A stretch of 64,000 nt of DNA from an uncultured Eggerthellaceae bacterium. GTDB taxonomy: Bacteria; Actinomycetota; Coriobacteriia; Coriobacteriales; Eggerthellaceae. The position numbers were made by a program, and so were the translations under genes. Below, piece after piece: positions 16,683 through 28,710 of the stretch. A model generated the notes under the pieces. The model saw only the letters and a program-made list of their open reading frames with translations, had not been told where the DNA came from and made no database searches. The stretch's first letter is position 1. The number at the start of each line of letters is the position of its first letter. The stretch is taken from positions 235,073 to 299,072 of the forward strand of contig CAKTUD010000002.1 of the NCBI GenBank assembly GCA_934617425.1, given 5' to 3'.

Positions 16683-18038
16683 ATGGCTATGGGTCAAACG
16701 CTGCAGGAGAGTGCTGGTGCTACGCAATTACCGATCGACGATGGCCGAATCGATGCCGCGCGAGATATCGCCCGCGCTGCTGCTCTGCGGGCAAAGACTG
16801 CAAGCCCCGATGTCGCATTGCTTTCAAACGACGAGCGCAACGGCGCCCTTCATGCGATGGCGTCTGCTTTGCGTGCGCGGCGCGAGGAGATTCTTGTCGC
16901 GAACGCGCAGGACATGGATCGCGCTCGCGCGGCGGGCACGAAGGAGAGTCTGCTTGATCGTCTGATGTTAAACGATGCACGTATCGAAGATATGGCGCAT
17001 GCCTTGGACGACCTGGCGCAGTTGCCTGATCCTTTAGGGCGGGTGCTTGACCATCGCGAACTTTATAATGGGCTTGATCTCACGCGCGTGAGCGTGCCCA
17101 TGGGCGTTGTCGCCATCGTTTACGAAGCGCGCCCCAACGTGACTGCCGACGCTGCGGGAATCTGCCTGAAAGCGGGCAACGCCTGCGTTTTGCGCGGTGG
17201 CAGCCTTGCTGCGCTGTCTTGTCGCGAAATCGCCTCGGTTTTGGAGAAAGCTGCGGTTTCGGCGGGTGCGCCTTCGGGTTGCATCAGCTTCGTTGATTCC
17301 GTTGACCATGCGGCGACCGATGAGCTCATGAGCTTGCGCGGGACCGTGGATGTTTTGATTCCGCGCGGTGGCGCGGGCCTTATCAGCCATTGCGTGGAGA
17401 ACGCGAAGGTGCCGGTTATCGAGACGGGCACGGGCAACTGCCACGTCTACGTGCACGAAAGCGCAGACCTTGCCCTTGCGGCCAATGTCATCGAGAACGC
17501 GAAATGCCGTCGTTACGGGGTATGCAATGCTGCGGAAACCTTGCTGGTGGACAAAACGATTGCACAAGAGTTTTTGCCGCTTGCCTTCAGGGCTCTCTCG
17601 AGCCACGGCGTTTTGCTTCATTGCGACGAATTCGCTTTCGATCGCGCTGAGCGGATGCTTGCGGATGGGCTTCGGGAACTGCGCTTCGTCGCCGCGACTG
17701 AAGCCGACTGGGCGACGGAGTATTTGGCGCCCGAGCTTGCCATTCGTTGTGTCGAGGACATTGATGAGGCGATCGCGCATATCAATCGCTTTGGAACGCA
17801 TCATTCCGAATCGATATGCGCCGCCGATGCCCAAGCCGTCGAGAAGTTTTTGAATCGCGTCGATGCGGCTGCGGTTTACGCGAATGCGTCGACCGCATTC
17901 ACCGATGGCGGGCAGTTCGGCCTAGGTGCCGAAATCGGCATCTCCACGCAGAAGCTGCATGTGAGGGGTCCTTTTGCGCTCGAAGGGCTTACTTCTTTCA
18001 AGTACATCGTGCGCGGCGATGGGCAGGTGCGTGCGTAG
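16683..18038 (+). CDS. proA: Gamma-glutamyl phosphate reductase
   Basis: A 451-residue NADPH-dependent reductase making glutamate-5-semialdehyde for proline synthesis. The aldehyde dehydrogenase-like fold shows VPMGVVAIVYEARPNVTADAA, ACVLRGGS, and the catalytic Cys region ENAKCRRYGVCNAAETLLV. The C-terminus FGLGAEIGISTQKLHVRGPFAL is conserved. An N-terminal extension of about 20 residues precedes the domain. It pairs with proB upstream, and nadD starts one base after its stop region. The second Met (codon 3) is also possible as the start. Confidence 0.96.
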   Translation: MAMGQTLQESAGATQLPIDDGRIDAARDIARAAALRAKTASPDVALLSNDERNGALHAMASALRARREEILVANAQDMDRARAAGTKESLLDRLMLNDARIEDMAHALDDLAQLPDPLGRVLDHRELYNGLDLTRVSVPMGVVAIVYEARPNVTADAAGICLKAGNACVLRGGSLAALSCREIASVLEKAAVSAGAPSGCISFVDSVDHAATDELMSLRGTVDVLIPRGGAGLISHCVENAKVPVIETGTGNCHVYVHESADLALAANVIENAKCRRYGVCNAAETLLVDKTIAQEFLPLAFRALSSHGVLLHCDEFAFDRAERMLADGLRELRFVAATEADWATEYLAPELAIRCVEDIDEAIAHINRFGTHHSESICAADAQAVEKFLNRVDAAAVYANASTAFTDGGQFGLGAEIGISTQKLHVRGPFALEGLTSFKYIVRGDGQVRA

Positions 18039-18039
18039 C

Positions 18040-19368
18040 ATGGCCGTTATTTCGCAGCGATTCGATTCTTTGGGAGCCGATGGCGCGCCGCGCAAGCTGG
18101 GTTTGATGGGCGGCACGTTCGATCCCATCCACATCGCGCATTTGCAGCTTGCCGAAAAAGCTCGCTGCGAGCTTGGTTTGGACGCCGTGCTTTTCATCCC
18201 CGCGGGAAACCCCGTGTTCAAGCGCGATATCGAGATAACGCCCGCCGCGATACGCCTCGATATGGTGCGCCGTGCGATCGATCGAAATCCGTTTTTTGAC
18301 GCGAGCACTATCGAAATCGAGCGTGGCGGCGATACCTACACTGTGGATACGCTGCATGCCCTGCGTGAACATTATCCCGCTAACGTGGAGTTTCATTTCA
18401 TCATGGGTTCCGATGCCGCCCGTGATTTGTGGAAGTGGAAATCGGCATCGGAAATCGCTTCTCTGACGAAAATCGTGGTCGCTTGCCGCCCCGGTGCCGA
18501 GATGACCGATGTCGAATGCGCCAGGCTGCAAGACGCTGCCCCGTTTGAGCTTGAGTTCGTCGATTCGCCTGCGCTCGAAATCGCTTCGAGCGATCTGCGC
18601 GAGCGCGTGCGATGCGGCGATGCGGTGCGGTATCTGGTTCCGCCGGCGGTTTACGAGACTATTTGCGAGCTTGGTTTGTACCAAGACGTGCGCGCGGCAG
18701 TTGATCGCTTCTTTGACGATGGGGATGCTGGTCGGAACGCATGCGACGCGGATCCGTTTTCCGACGAGTTCATTGCGGCGCGAACCGCGCAGCTGCAGCT
18801 GCGCGTGAAGCCGAAGCGCTTTCGGCACATCCTTGGCGTTGCTGATGCCGCTGAGAAGATCGCCCGAGCTTACGGGGTCGATGAGCGATCCGCCCGTTTA
18901 GGTGGTCTTCTGCACGACTGGGATAAGGGGTTGCGCGATGATGAAGAGAGAGATCGTGTTCGCGATTTGGGAGTTTGCGCCCCCCGTCAGGTTTTTTCCG
19001 ACATGCCGCAGCTTCTCCATGGACCCACGGCTGCGGCGGCGTTGGGGCGTTCGTATCCGCAGATTCCATCTTGCGTTCTTCAGGCGATTTCGCGTCATAC
19101 TACGGGTGCCTGCGATATGAGCGATTTGGATATGGTAGTCTACATAGCCGATGCTATAGAGCTGAACAGGGATTATCCGGGCGTTGGGCGTCTGCGCGAT
19201 CTGGTTGGACGGGTTTCGTTGGAAGACTTGTTCGTTCAGACGTTCGCCCATACGTTTGAGAACCTACTGGATCGCGGGTTTACCGTGCATCCTGCAACTG
19301 TCGATGTCTGGAACTATTATGCAACGCGTCAGGCGCGGGGCAAACAGAAAATGAAGGGAAGAAAATGA
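18040..19368 (+). CDS. nadD: Fused NadD (NaMN adenylyltransferase) and YqeK-like HD phosphohydrolase
   Basis: A 442-residue two-domain protein. Residues about 15-215 are NadD, which makes nicotinate adenine dinucleotide: GLMGGTFDPIHIAHL carries the HxxH-type site, and IMGSDAARDLWKWK and ASSDLRERV follow. Residues about 245-440 are an HD-domain protein like YqeK, with RFRHILGVADAAEKIA, LLHDWDKG and ISRHTTG. YqeK proteins cleave diadenosine tetraphosphate (Ap4A) and are usually a separate gene next to nadD. The start at 18040 lies one base after proA's stop; longer in-frame starts would overlap proA. It overlaps rsfS by four bases (ATGA), so translation is coupled. Confidence 0.93.
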   Translation: MAVISQRFDSLGADGAPRKLGLMGGTFDPIHIAHLQLAEKARCELGLDAVLFIPAGNPVFKRDIEITPAAIRLDMVRRAIDRNPFFDASTIEIERGGDTYTVDTLHALREHYPANVEFHFIMGSDAARDLWKWKSASEIASLTKIVVACRPGAEMTDVECARLQDAAPFELEFVDSPALEIASSDLRERVRCGDAVRYLVPPAVYETICELGLYQDVRAAVDRFFDDGDAGRNACDADPFSDEFIAARTAQLQLRVKPKRFRHILGVADAAEKIARAYGVDERSARLGGLLHDWDKGLRDDEERDRVRDLGVCAPRQVFSDMPQLLHGPTAAAALGRSYPQIPSCVLQAISRHTTGACDMSDLDMVVYIADAIELNRDYPGVGRLRDLVGRVSLEDLFVQTFAHTFENLLDRGFTVHPATVDVWNYYATRQARGKQKMKGRK

Positions 19369-19829
19369 CCGAGTCTTTGAACAAATCCTCGCGCGAGTGC
19401 GCTCTCATCGCCGCGCGCGCGGCTGACGAGAAGAAAGCAACCGACATCTTGGTTCAGGATGTGCGCGAGCTCGTTGGCGTCACCGATTATTTCGTCATCG
19501 CCACGGCGGCGAACAACCGTCAAGTTAACGCCATTGTTGACGAGATAGAAGAGCAGTTGCGTAAACTTGCCGGCGAAAAACCGCTGCATCGGGAGAACAC
19601 CCGTGATGGTTCGTGGGAGCTTCTTGACTACGGTTCCTATGTCGTTCATGTGTTTCAGCCCGAGACACGCGAGTTCTATCGCCTTGAAGCCCTTTGGAAC
19701 GATGCGTCGATCGTCGATCTTGCTGCCGAAGCGGGTTTATCCGATGTCCAGTATTCCGAGCGCATCGCGCAGTTTTTGGAGGATGCTGGAAAACGCGCCG
19801 AGGAGGCTTATGGGGAGAACGCCGAATAA
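19365..19829 (+). CDS. rsfS: Ribosomal silencing factor RsfS
   Basis: A 154-residue RsfS/Iojap protein, which binds L14 and blocks subunit joining when nutrients are short. The core runs from KKATDILVQDVRELVGVTDYFVIATAANNRQV to DGSWELLDYGSYVVHVFQPETREFYRLEALW. The C-terminal tail of about 40 residues is acidic and longer than in E. coli. The start overlaps the nadD-yqeK stop, the common nadD-yqeK-rsfS gene order. Confidence 0.95.
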   Translation: MTESLNKSSRECALIAARAADEKKATDILVQDVRELVGVTDYFVIATAANNRQVNAIVDEIEEQLRKLAGEKPLHRENTRDGSWELLDYGSYVVHVFQPETREFYRLEALWNDASIVDLAAEAGLSDVQYSERIAQFLEDAGKRAEEAYGENAE

Positions 19830-19944
19830 AGGCGGACGTCAAGCGAAACTCCAACGGATCGCTATCGGAAATTAGGCAAAACCCTCCTCTTAAATGGGAA
19901 ATCTTGCTGTAACAGGATCAATAAGATAGTATTTCAAGCAACTT

Positions 19945-19986
19945 GAGGCCATCGCGTTTTCTTCGGAAGGGATTCGCGATGGCCTC
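19945..19986 (+). promoter_or_regulatory. Inverted repeat spanning the start codon of the SARP-like gene
   Basis: GAGGCCATCGCG (19945-19956) and CGCGATGGCCTC (19975-19986) are perfect 12-base inverted copies. The second arm contains the ATG start (19979-19981). The 18-base loop holds the GGAAGGG ribosome-binding site and a nested C-TTCG-G tetraloop motif. In the mRNA this would bury both start codon and Shine-Dalgarno. It may control translation or be a DNA operator. Confidence 0.65.
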
Positions 19987-22612
19987 CTATGTTTCGAAGT
20001 CGGCTTGTCGTGGTCACCAGCCATCCCAGCTGCCTTCGCGGCGCCTGTATCGCCGGCCGGCGATAACCGCGCGGCTTCTACGCGAACGCTCTGTCGCTCG
20101 TTTTCTCGTCGCTCCGCGCGGTTACGGGAAAACCTGCATTGCCGCTGAATACGCCGAAACCATTTTCGACTTCAACCATGTGTTCTGGTTTGCTTGCGAA
20201 AGCCCTTGTTTCGTCCGCGACCTTGACGCCAATTCGCTGGTGCGGGGAATAGTGAACGTCGACAATCAGCCGCAGCTCGTGGTTTTCGACGATCTGCCTG
20301 TGCTTGATGGCGAGAGGGCTACTCAGTTCTCGCTTGTCGTTGATTCGCTTATCGACATCGGTTGCGAGGTGGTGATATGCTGCGTGCCCTCGGCCGATGT
20401 CATGGCACCGTATCAGCGCGATCGCTTGCGTCTTGGCTCCAGCGATCTACTGCTTACCGATGGTGAACTTTCGGCTTCGGCAGATTCTTTCTCGCAAGGG
20501 TTGGAACATCGTGGCGTGCTGAAACGTGTTTGCTCTATAGGCTGGTCGACGTCAGAGGATGCTCCCCTCGATTTTTTGAGGGGGCTCGCCAAAGAGGAGC
20601 TGGCGACGGATGTCGCTCTGGCAGTTTTCTCGATGTTGGTGCTTGGGGAAGGGCTTTTCTCCGACATTTCGCGTATAGGGCGCTTTGACGAGGAAAGTGT
20701 CGCGTTTCTTGAGCGCGGGTACCCTCATTTGGGAATCGACCCTCTCGGAGAACGTTTCGATGCTTCGGGGTTTTCTGTCGAGGATGTGGCGAATGCGTTT
20801 CGTCAAAAGCTCGATGCTTTAGCCCAGAGCTCTTTCTTTTCGGAACGTGATGCGCTCGCCGTCTTTCTGGGAGATTTGCTTTTCAAGAGCGCAAAGCTTG
20901 CACGCGCTTGCGAAACCATGAGACGCTTTTGCGCGCAAAGGACGCGAGCGCGTTGGTTGGTCGAGAAGGACATCCATCTTGTCGAGAAGGGTTGCGTCCT
21001 GCCCTCGCTCGACGCACTGGATTCTCTGGGTGAATCGGCGGGTTTCGTTCATGCCGTCTCCCTTGCGAGGGCTCGTCGTTTTCTGCTGTTAGCCGATGCT
21101 CGTTCGGCCGTGATGGCGGCGGCGCGCGTTGCGTTCGATCCGTCGGCTGATGAGTCGCATCGGATGCAGGCGCTGGTTGTCGTTGCGCGCAACGCCGAGC
21201 CTTCGTTGTCTAAACGAGCGGTTGATGCAATCGATGATTTGCTTGGCGACGTGGACAGGGCTTCTTTCGATGGTGCAGGTGGCGGGGACGAATCGGGAAA
21301 TGGAGCGCTGGCGGCATTGACGCCATATGCCGAGACGGAGAGCTATTGGGTGCCTTTGGGGCAAGTTTGCCGTGCCTGTACGAAAGGCGTTGCGTGTGCT
21401 TTCGATTCTTGGATTGACGCGCACGAACGCGGAGCCGACGACATCGCGTTGTTGGCGAGCGCTTCGTGGCTGCTTGGTTTGCTTATAGAGGACAAGAAAT
21501 CTTTTGTCGATTGCACGCGTCAGCTCGAGGAGGTTTCTCTCTACATTCGTGAGAAGCTGCTGCCCGAAAATCTGGCGTTTTGCGGTATAAGCGCAGCTTC
21601 TGCTGGGCTTGCGCTTGAACGGGCGCGCATGGCGGCGTTGCCTCTGCCGGGAGAAGCGCTGTCGCCCGAGACCTTGTTTTGGTTGCGCGACATCGAGATG
21701 AACGTTCTTCATCAGCGCCGCTCTTACGAAGCGCGTCGCCGCAAGCGTGTCGATAGCTTTGCTGATCGTTTGCTCACCCATCCCGATTCTTATCTGAACG
21801 TCGATGCTGGCGATGCGGCGGGGCTTTCGCGTATGGCTCCTTTGCTTGAAGTGAAGCTTTTCGGCGGGATAGAGGTTCGTCTTAGCGGCGAGCGCGTGGA
21901 CGCTACGCGAATAAGCCGCGGCAAAGTGAAGACTCTGTTGGCGATTTTGGTGCTTGCTCGTGGGCGTGAGATGGAACGGGATACTTTGGTGCGCAGCTTA
22001 TGGCCTCAAAGTTCGATAGAAGCAGCTCGGAGAAATTTCTATACCATTTGGAGCCAGCTGCGTGATGCTCTCGAATTGCCGGACGGCACCTGTCCTTACC
22101 TTATCCGACATAAAAGCGCTTGCTCAATCGATGCGCGATTGGTACGTAGCGATGTGAAGCGATTCGATGCTTTATGCCGTGAGCTTCGCTTTGGGAATAT
22201 TTCCAACGAGAATGCACGCGAGATTTATCGCCAGATAGACGAGGAGTTCTCATCGGCGTTGCTGCCAGGCGAGCAGGCGAACGAGATAATCATCGCTGCA
22301 CGGGAGGATTGCAAAGCGCAGCTCCTCGACGCATTGATAAACGGTTCGATGAGCCTTGCGCGCATGGGAGAGGGGCATCAGGCTTTGTGGTTGGCGCGAT
22401 CCGCTGTGCGCAAGGATATTTTGCGCGAAGACGCCTATATGGCGCTTATGAACGCGCAGGTTGCCATCGGACAGCGAACCGCAGCGCTCATGACCTATCT
22501 CAAATGCAAGAAGGTTTTGTCCGAGCAGCTTGGCCTTGATCCGTCGCCCGATATGGATGCGATGTATCAGAGTCTGCTCGATCCTAAAGAGAGCGCTGCG
22601 GCTAAGGCATAG
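19979..22612 (+). CDS. SARP/BTAD-type transcriptional regulator with N-terminal P-loop region
   Basis: An 877-residue regulator. An N-terminal ATPase-like region has the P-loop APRGYGKTCIAA near residue 45 and a Walker B-like LVVFDD near 100. A middle region of about 400 residues has no clear motif. The C-terminus (about 620-865) has a winged helix (VKLFGGIEVRLSGERV and RGREMERDTLVRSLWP) and a bacterial transcriptional activation domain ending EQLGLDPSPDMDAMYQSLL. This domain order is inverted relative to Streptomyces AfsR, in which the SARP part comes first; it resembles MalT/LuxR-like ATPases with a C-terminal SARP module. The ATG at 19979 has GGAAGGG upstream; a TTG at 19943 is also in frame. 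Targets are unknown. Confidence 0.8.
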   Translation: MASYVSKSACRGHQPSQLPSRRLYRRPAITARLLRERSVARFLVAPRGYGKTCIAAEYAETIFDFNHVFWFACESPCFVRDLDANSLVRGIVNVDNQPQLVVFDDLPVLDGERATQFSLVVDSLIDIGCEVVICCVPSADVMAPYQRDRLRLGSSDLLLTDGELSASADSFSQGLEHRGVLKRVCSIGWSTSEDAPLDFLRGLAKEELATDVALAVFSMLVLGEGLFSDISRIGRFDEESVAFLERGYPHLGIDPLGERFDASGFSVEDVANAFRQKLDALAQSSFFSERDALAVFLGDLLFKSAKLARACETMRRFCAQRTRARWLVEKDIHLVEKGCVLPSLDALDSLGESAGFVHAVSLARARRFLLLADARSAVMAAARVAFDPSADESHRMQALVVVARNAEPSLSKRAVDAIDDLLGDVDRASFDGAGGGDESGNGALAALTPYAETESYWVPLGQVCRACTKGVACAFDSWIDAHERGADDIALLASASWLLGLLIEDKKSFVDCTRQLEEVSLYIREKLLPENLAFCGISAASAGLALERARMAALPLPGEALSPETLFWLRDIEMNVLHQRRSYEARRRKRVDSFADRLLTHPDSYLNVDAGDAAGLSRMAPLLEVKLFGGIEVRLSGERVDATRISRGKVKTLLAILVLARGREMERDTLVRSLWPQSSIEAARRNFYTIWSQLRDALELPDGTCPYLIRHKSACSIDARLVRSDVKRFDALCRELRFGNISNENAREIYRQIDEEFSSALLPGEQANEIIIAAREDCKAQLLDALINGSMSLARMGEGHQALWLARSAVRKDILREDAYMALMNAQVAIGQRTAALMTYLKCKKVLSEQLGLDPSPDMDAMYQSLLDPKESAAAKA

Positions 22613-22663
22613 GTTGTGGATGATGCCATGTTAGCCTTTTGCGACTTTTGGGGTATGTTAGAG

Positions 22664-22672
22664 TGCTATAGA
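22664..22672 (+). promoter_or_regulatory. Extended -10 promoter upstream of secA
   Basis: TGC followed by TATAGA about 70 bases before secA gives an extended -10 element. No clear -35 hexamer lies at 17 bases. It has the same TGCTA core as four other promoters in the window. Confidence 0.45.
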
Positions 22673-22739
22673 ATCATTTCGTCTGCTTCTTGCAGAAATA
22701 AGCGCATATTGCGCTTCGACAAGCGCATGAAAAGAATGG

Positions 22740-25616
<2,877 letters not shown>

Positions 25617-25669
25617 CGCCGTTCGAGTCAAAAAGATAGTTAGCTAGATACGAACGGTTGGGAGCGATT

Positions 25670-26764
25670 GTGCCAGACATTGATGAGAAAACCCTCGAAA
25701 CGCTGAAAGGGCGTCTTGCCGATGCGCATGCGTTTCTCCATATTGACGACAAGACCGCCGAACTTGCGGCGCTCGATGCCGAGATCGCAAAGCCGTCGTT
25801 TTGGGACGATGCCGTGCATGCTCAAAGTGTTTCTCGACAAGCGGGAAATCTGCGCGCTTCGATTCGCGAGTACGAAGATGCCGTTGCGCTTCTTGGTGAT
25901 TTGTCATGTGCTGCCGAGCTTGCTGGTGAAGATGAAGCCTTCGCCGAAGAAGCCGCTCGCTCGTGCGAGGTGCTTGAAGAGAAACTCGATCAGTTGGAAG
26001 TATCCTCGTGGTTTTCGGGTCGCTTCGACGCTGGAGACGCCATCGTTTCGATAAACCCAGGTCAAGGTGGCCTTGAAGCGCAAGATTGGGCGGACATGCT
26101 CTACAGCATGTACACGCATTACGCCTCGAAAAAAGGATGGAAGGTACACGCGCTCGATATCGTTCCGGGTGAGGGGATTGGTCTCGACAAGGCCACTTTC
26201 CAGATAGAGGGGCATAATGCTTACGGAATGCTGCGCAGCGAGATAGGAGTCCATCGTTTGGTGCGCATTTCGCCGACCGACGACAAGAAGAGGCGCCACA
26301 CCACGTTCGCGAGCGTCGAGGTTCTTCCTATCTTGCCCGACGACATCGAAGTCAATCTAAACCCCGCAGATGTTCGCGTCGATGTTTATCGCTCGAGCGG
26401 TCCGGGCGGTCAGTGCGTGAACACCACCGATTCCGCTGTTCGCTTGACGCATGTTCCCACGGGCATCGTAGTAACCTGCCAGAACCAGAAAAGCCAGCTA
26501 CAGAACAAAGAAGCCGCTTTCCGTGTTCTGAAAGCGCGGCTTTACGAACTGGAAGAGCAAAAGCGTGCACAGGAGATCGATGAGCTGCGCGGCGATCGCT
26601 TGGAAAATTCGTTCGGCAGCCAAATTCGCAACTATGTCCTGTACCCCTATCAGCTTGTGAAGGACTTGCGCAGTGGGGTTGAAACGAGCAACGTCGATGC
26701 GGTTCTCGGTGGCGACCTCGACGAATTCGTGGTTGGCTATCACAAGTGGCGTGTATCTCGCTAG
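25670..26764 (+). CDS. prfB: Peptide chain release factor 2 (unusual SPT tripeptide)
   Basis: A 364-residue class I release factor. The GGQ motif (residues 246-248, in SSGPGGQCVNTTDSAVRLTH) triggers peptide release. RF2 identity is supported by the N-terminal helical domain with PSFWDD and by the surrounding RRHTTFASVEVLP. The tripeptide that normally reads SPF in RF2 is SPT here (residues 201-203, nucleotides 26270-26278). The gene is continuous, with no in-frame TGA needing the programmed frameshift seen in E. coli. The GTG at 25670 has GGGAG upstream; a TTG at 25658 is also in frame. It lies 53 bases after secA, a common neighbour pair. Confidence 0.95.
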   Translation: MPDIDEKTLETLKGRLADAHAFLHIDDKTAELAALDAEIAKPSFWDDAVHAQSVSRQAGNLRASIREYEDAVALLGDLSCAAELAGEDEAFAEEAARSCEVLEEKLDQLEVSSWFSGRFDAGDAIVSINPGQGGLEAQDWADMLYSMYTHYASKKGWKVHALDIVPGEGIGLDKATFQIEGHNAYGMLRSEIGVHRLVRISPTDDKKRRHTTFASVEVLPILPDDIEVNLNPADVRVDVYRSSGPGGQCVNTTDSAVRLTHVPTGIVVTCQNQKSQLQNKEAAFRVLKARLYELEEQKRAQEIDELRGDRLENSFGSQIRNYVLYPYQLVKDLRSGVETSNVDAVLGGDLDEFVVGYHKWRVSR

Positions 26765-26844
26765 ATTTGTTATACAATTGCCAAAGATTTCGATAACGCC
26801 GCAGCAAGCAGTGAGGATTGCGGGCGCAAAGGAGAGGGCGGCTC

Positions 26845-27675
26845 ATGAACGAAGAGCAGTTGGCGAGAATCGCTAACGATATGCGCATCGACATCGTGCG
26901 CATGGTGGCTGAGGCAGGAAGCGGACATCCGGGCGGATCGCTTTCGTGTGCGGATATACTTGCTGCGTTGTACTTCAACGTGATGAAGCATGATCCCGCT
27001 GATCCGAAAAACGAAGATAGGGATCGTTTCATCTTGGCGAAGGGTCATGCTGCGCCTGCTCTTTATGCCGCGCTTGCCGAAGCCGGCTATATTCCCAAGG
27101 AAGAGCTTGCCACGCTGCGCAAGCTCGGCACGCGTTTGCAAGGTCATCCTGATATGAATTTGGTGCCCGGTGTCGAGGTTTCGACGGGTTCGCTCGGACA
27201 GGGCCTCTCCATTGCTTGCGGCATGGCGTGCGGCATGAAGCTTTCCGGTAACGACCGCACCGTTTTCACCTTGCTCGGCGATGGTGAATGCCAAGAGGGC
27301 CAGGTTTGGGAAGCGGCTATGTTCGCGGCTCATCGCAAACTCGACAATCTCATCGCCATCATCGATCGCAATGGCTTGCAGATCGATGGCAAGACGTCGG
27401 ATGTGTGCGATCCGGGCGACATCGCCGAGAAGCTGCGGGCCTTTGGTTGGGATGCAACCGAGATCGACGGCCATGACATCGCCGCTCTCGTTTCCGCATT
27501 CAACGAAGCGAAGAGCAATCGCAACGGCAAGCCCCATGCATTCATTGCGCGCACCGTCAAGGGCAAAGGCGTGTCGTTCATGGAAAACGAAGCGGGCTGG
27601 CACGGCAAGGCTCCGAATGCCGAGCAGCTAGAACAGGCGCTTTCTGATCTTGGCGCCGCGAAAGAGGAGGCTTAA
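26845..27675 (+). CDS. Transketolase, N-terminal (TPP-binding) subunit
   Basis: A 276-residue half of a split transketolase carrying the thiamine pyrophosphate domain. EAGSGHPGGSLSCADIL near residue 25, GSLGQGLSIACGMA, and GDGECQEGQVWEAAMFAAH with IDRNGLQIDG form the TPP/Mg site. It acts with the next gene as a heteromer in the non-oxidative pentose phosphate pathway. AAAGGAGAGG precedes the ATG at 26845. A TATACAAT element at 26771-26778 may be its promoter. Confidence 0.93.
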   Translation: MNEEQLARIANDMRIDIVRMVAEAGSGHPGGSLSCADILAALYFNVMKHDPADPKNEDRDRFILAKGHAAPALYAALAEAGYIPKEELATLRKLGTRLQGHPDMNLVPGVEVSTGSLGQGLSIACGMACGMKLSGNDRTVFTLLGDGECQEGQVWEAAMFAAHRKLDNLIAIIDRNGLQIDGKTSDVCDPGDIAEKLRAFGWDATEIDGHDIAALVSAFNEAKSNRNGKPHAFIARTVKGKGVSFMENEAGWHGKAPNAEQLEQALSDLGAAKEEA

Positions 27676-27677
27676 TC

Positions 27678-28652
27678 GTGATAAAGCTCGCAGACGCATC
27701 CAAAGCCCAGGAAAAACTTGCTACGCGCGCCGCTTATGGCGTGACGCTTGCCGAGCTTGCCGAAGCCGGTATTCCCGTTGTTGCGGTTGACGCCGATCTC
27801 ACTGGTTCGACCACTACAAAGAAATTCGCTGCAGCCAAGCCCGAATACGCGGACAGGCTCTTTAACGTGGGCATTGCCGAGCAGAACATGATCGACGTTG
27901 CCGCAGGCTTGGCTCTTACCGGCAATGTTGCCTTCACGGGTTCGTTTGCCGTGTTTGGCACGGGGCGCGCATATGACCAGATTCGCAATACTGTATGCTA
28001 CGGCAACCTCGATGTGAAGATCGCCCCCACTCATGCGGGCATCTCTGTTGGCCCCGACGGCGGTAGCCATCAGATGCTCGAGGATATCTCGCTTATGCGC
28101 GGGCTTCCCAACATGCGCGTTCTTGTTCCGGCCGACTACCAGGCTGCTCGCGCAGCTATCAAGCTGGCCGCGACGACGCCCGGTCCTGTTTATGTGCGCA
28201 TGGGCCGCGCCTCGGTGCCTTCGGTTTACGAGGAGGGCACAGAGTTTGAGCTTGGTCGCGCCTACGTGCTGCGTGAAGGGACGGACGCCACCATCGTTGC
28301 TTGCGGCGTGATGATCGACCAGGCGCTTAAAGCCGCTGATATGCTCGCCGAAGAAGGTATATCAGCCGAAGTCATCGATGCATTCAGCGTGAAGCCGCTC
28401 GATGTCGATACCGTGGTTGCCTCCGCTCGCAAAACGGGCTGCGTCGTCACGGCCGAAGAACATAGCGTTTACGGCGGCTTGGGCTCTGCCGTCGCCGAAG
28501 CTCTGGTTCTAAACCATCCGGTGCCTATGGAGTTCATCGGCATGAAAGATCGTTTCGGCAAATCGGGTTCGTTCGAGGAGCTTCTCGGCTATTTCGGTAT
28601 GGACGCTCGGGCGATTGTTGATGCCGTGAAGAGGGCGCGCGCTCGTAAGTGA
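27678..28652 (+). CDS. Transketolase, C-terminal (pyrimidine-binding) subunit
   Basis: A 324-residue second half of the split transketolase. It has the pyrimidine-binding region (VDADLTGSTTTKKFA, FNVGIAEQNMIDVAAGLAL, PTHAGISVGPDGGSHQMLEDI) and the C-terminal transketolase domain from about residue 190 (ATIVACGVMIDQALKAADML). The catalytic Glu that activates TPP is in GIAEQNM. The GTG at 27678 follows the N-terminal subunit after two bases, with AAAGAGGAGG overlapping the preceding coding end. The two genes are surely co-translated. Confidence 0.93.
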   Translation: MIKLADASKAQEKLATRAAYGVTLAELAEAGIPVVAVDADLTGSTTTKKFAAAKPEYADRLFNVGIAEQNMIDVAAGLALTGNVAFTGSFAVFGTGRAYDQIRNTVCYGNLDVKIAPTHAGISVGPDGGSHQMLEDISLMRGLPNMRVLVPADYQAARAAIKLAATTPGPVYVRMGRASVPSVYEEGTEFELGRAYVLREGTDATIVACGVMIDQALKAADMLAEEGISAEVIDAFSVKPLDVDTVVASARKTGCVVTAEEHSVYGGLGSAVAEALVLNHPVPMEFIGMKDRFGKSGSFEELLGYFGMDARAIVDAVKRARARK

Positions 28653-28655
28653 GTC

Positions 28656-28664
28656 TGCTAAACT
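28656..28664 (+). promoter_or_regulatory. Extended -10 promoter upstream of ftsE
   Basis: TGC followed by TAAACT lies about 50 bases before the ftsE start and just after the transketolase stop. It shares the TGCTA core with other promoters in this window. No -35 match is evident. Confidence 0.4.
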
Positions 28665-28710
28665 TCTAGGTTGTCATAGTTTTAATCGGACAATCTGAAC
28701 GGAGTATTCT

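Noticed and set aside
25658..25760. Programmed frameshift in prfB
   Set aside because: The reading frame is continuous from the start to the stop at 26764, with no internal TGA and slippery site, so no frameshift is needed.
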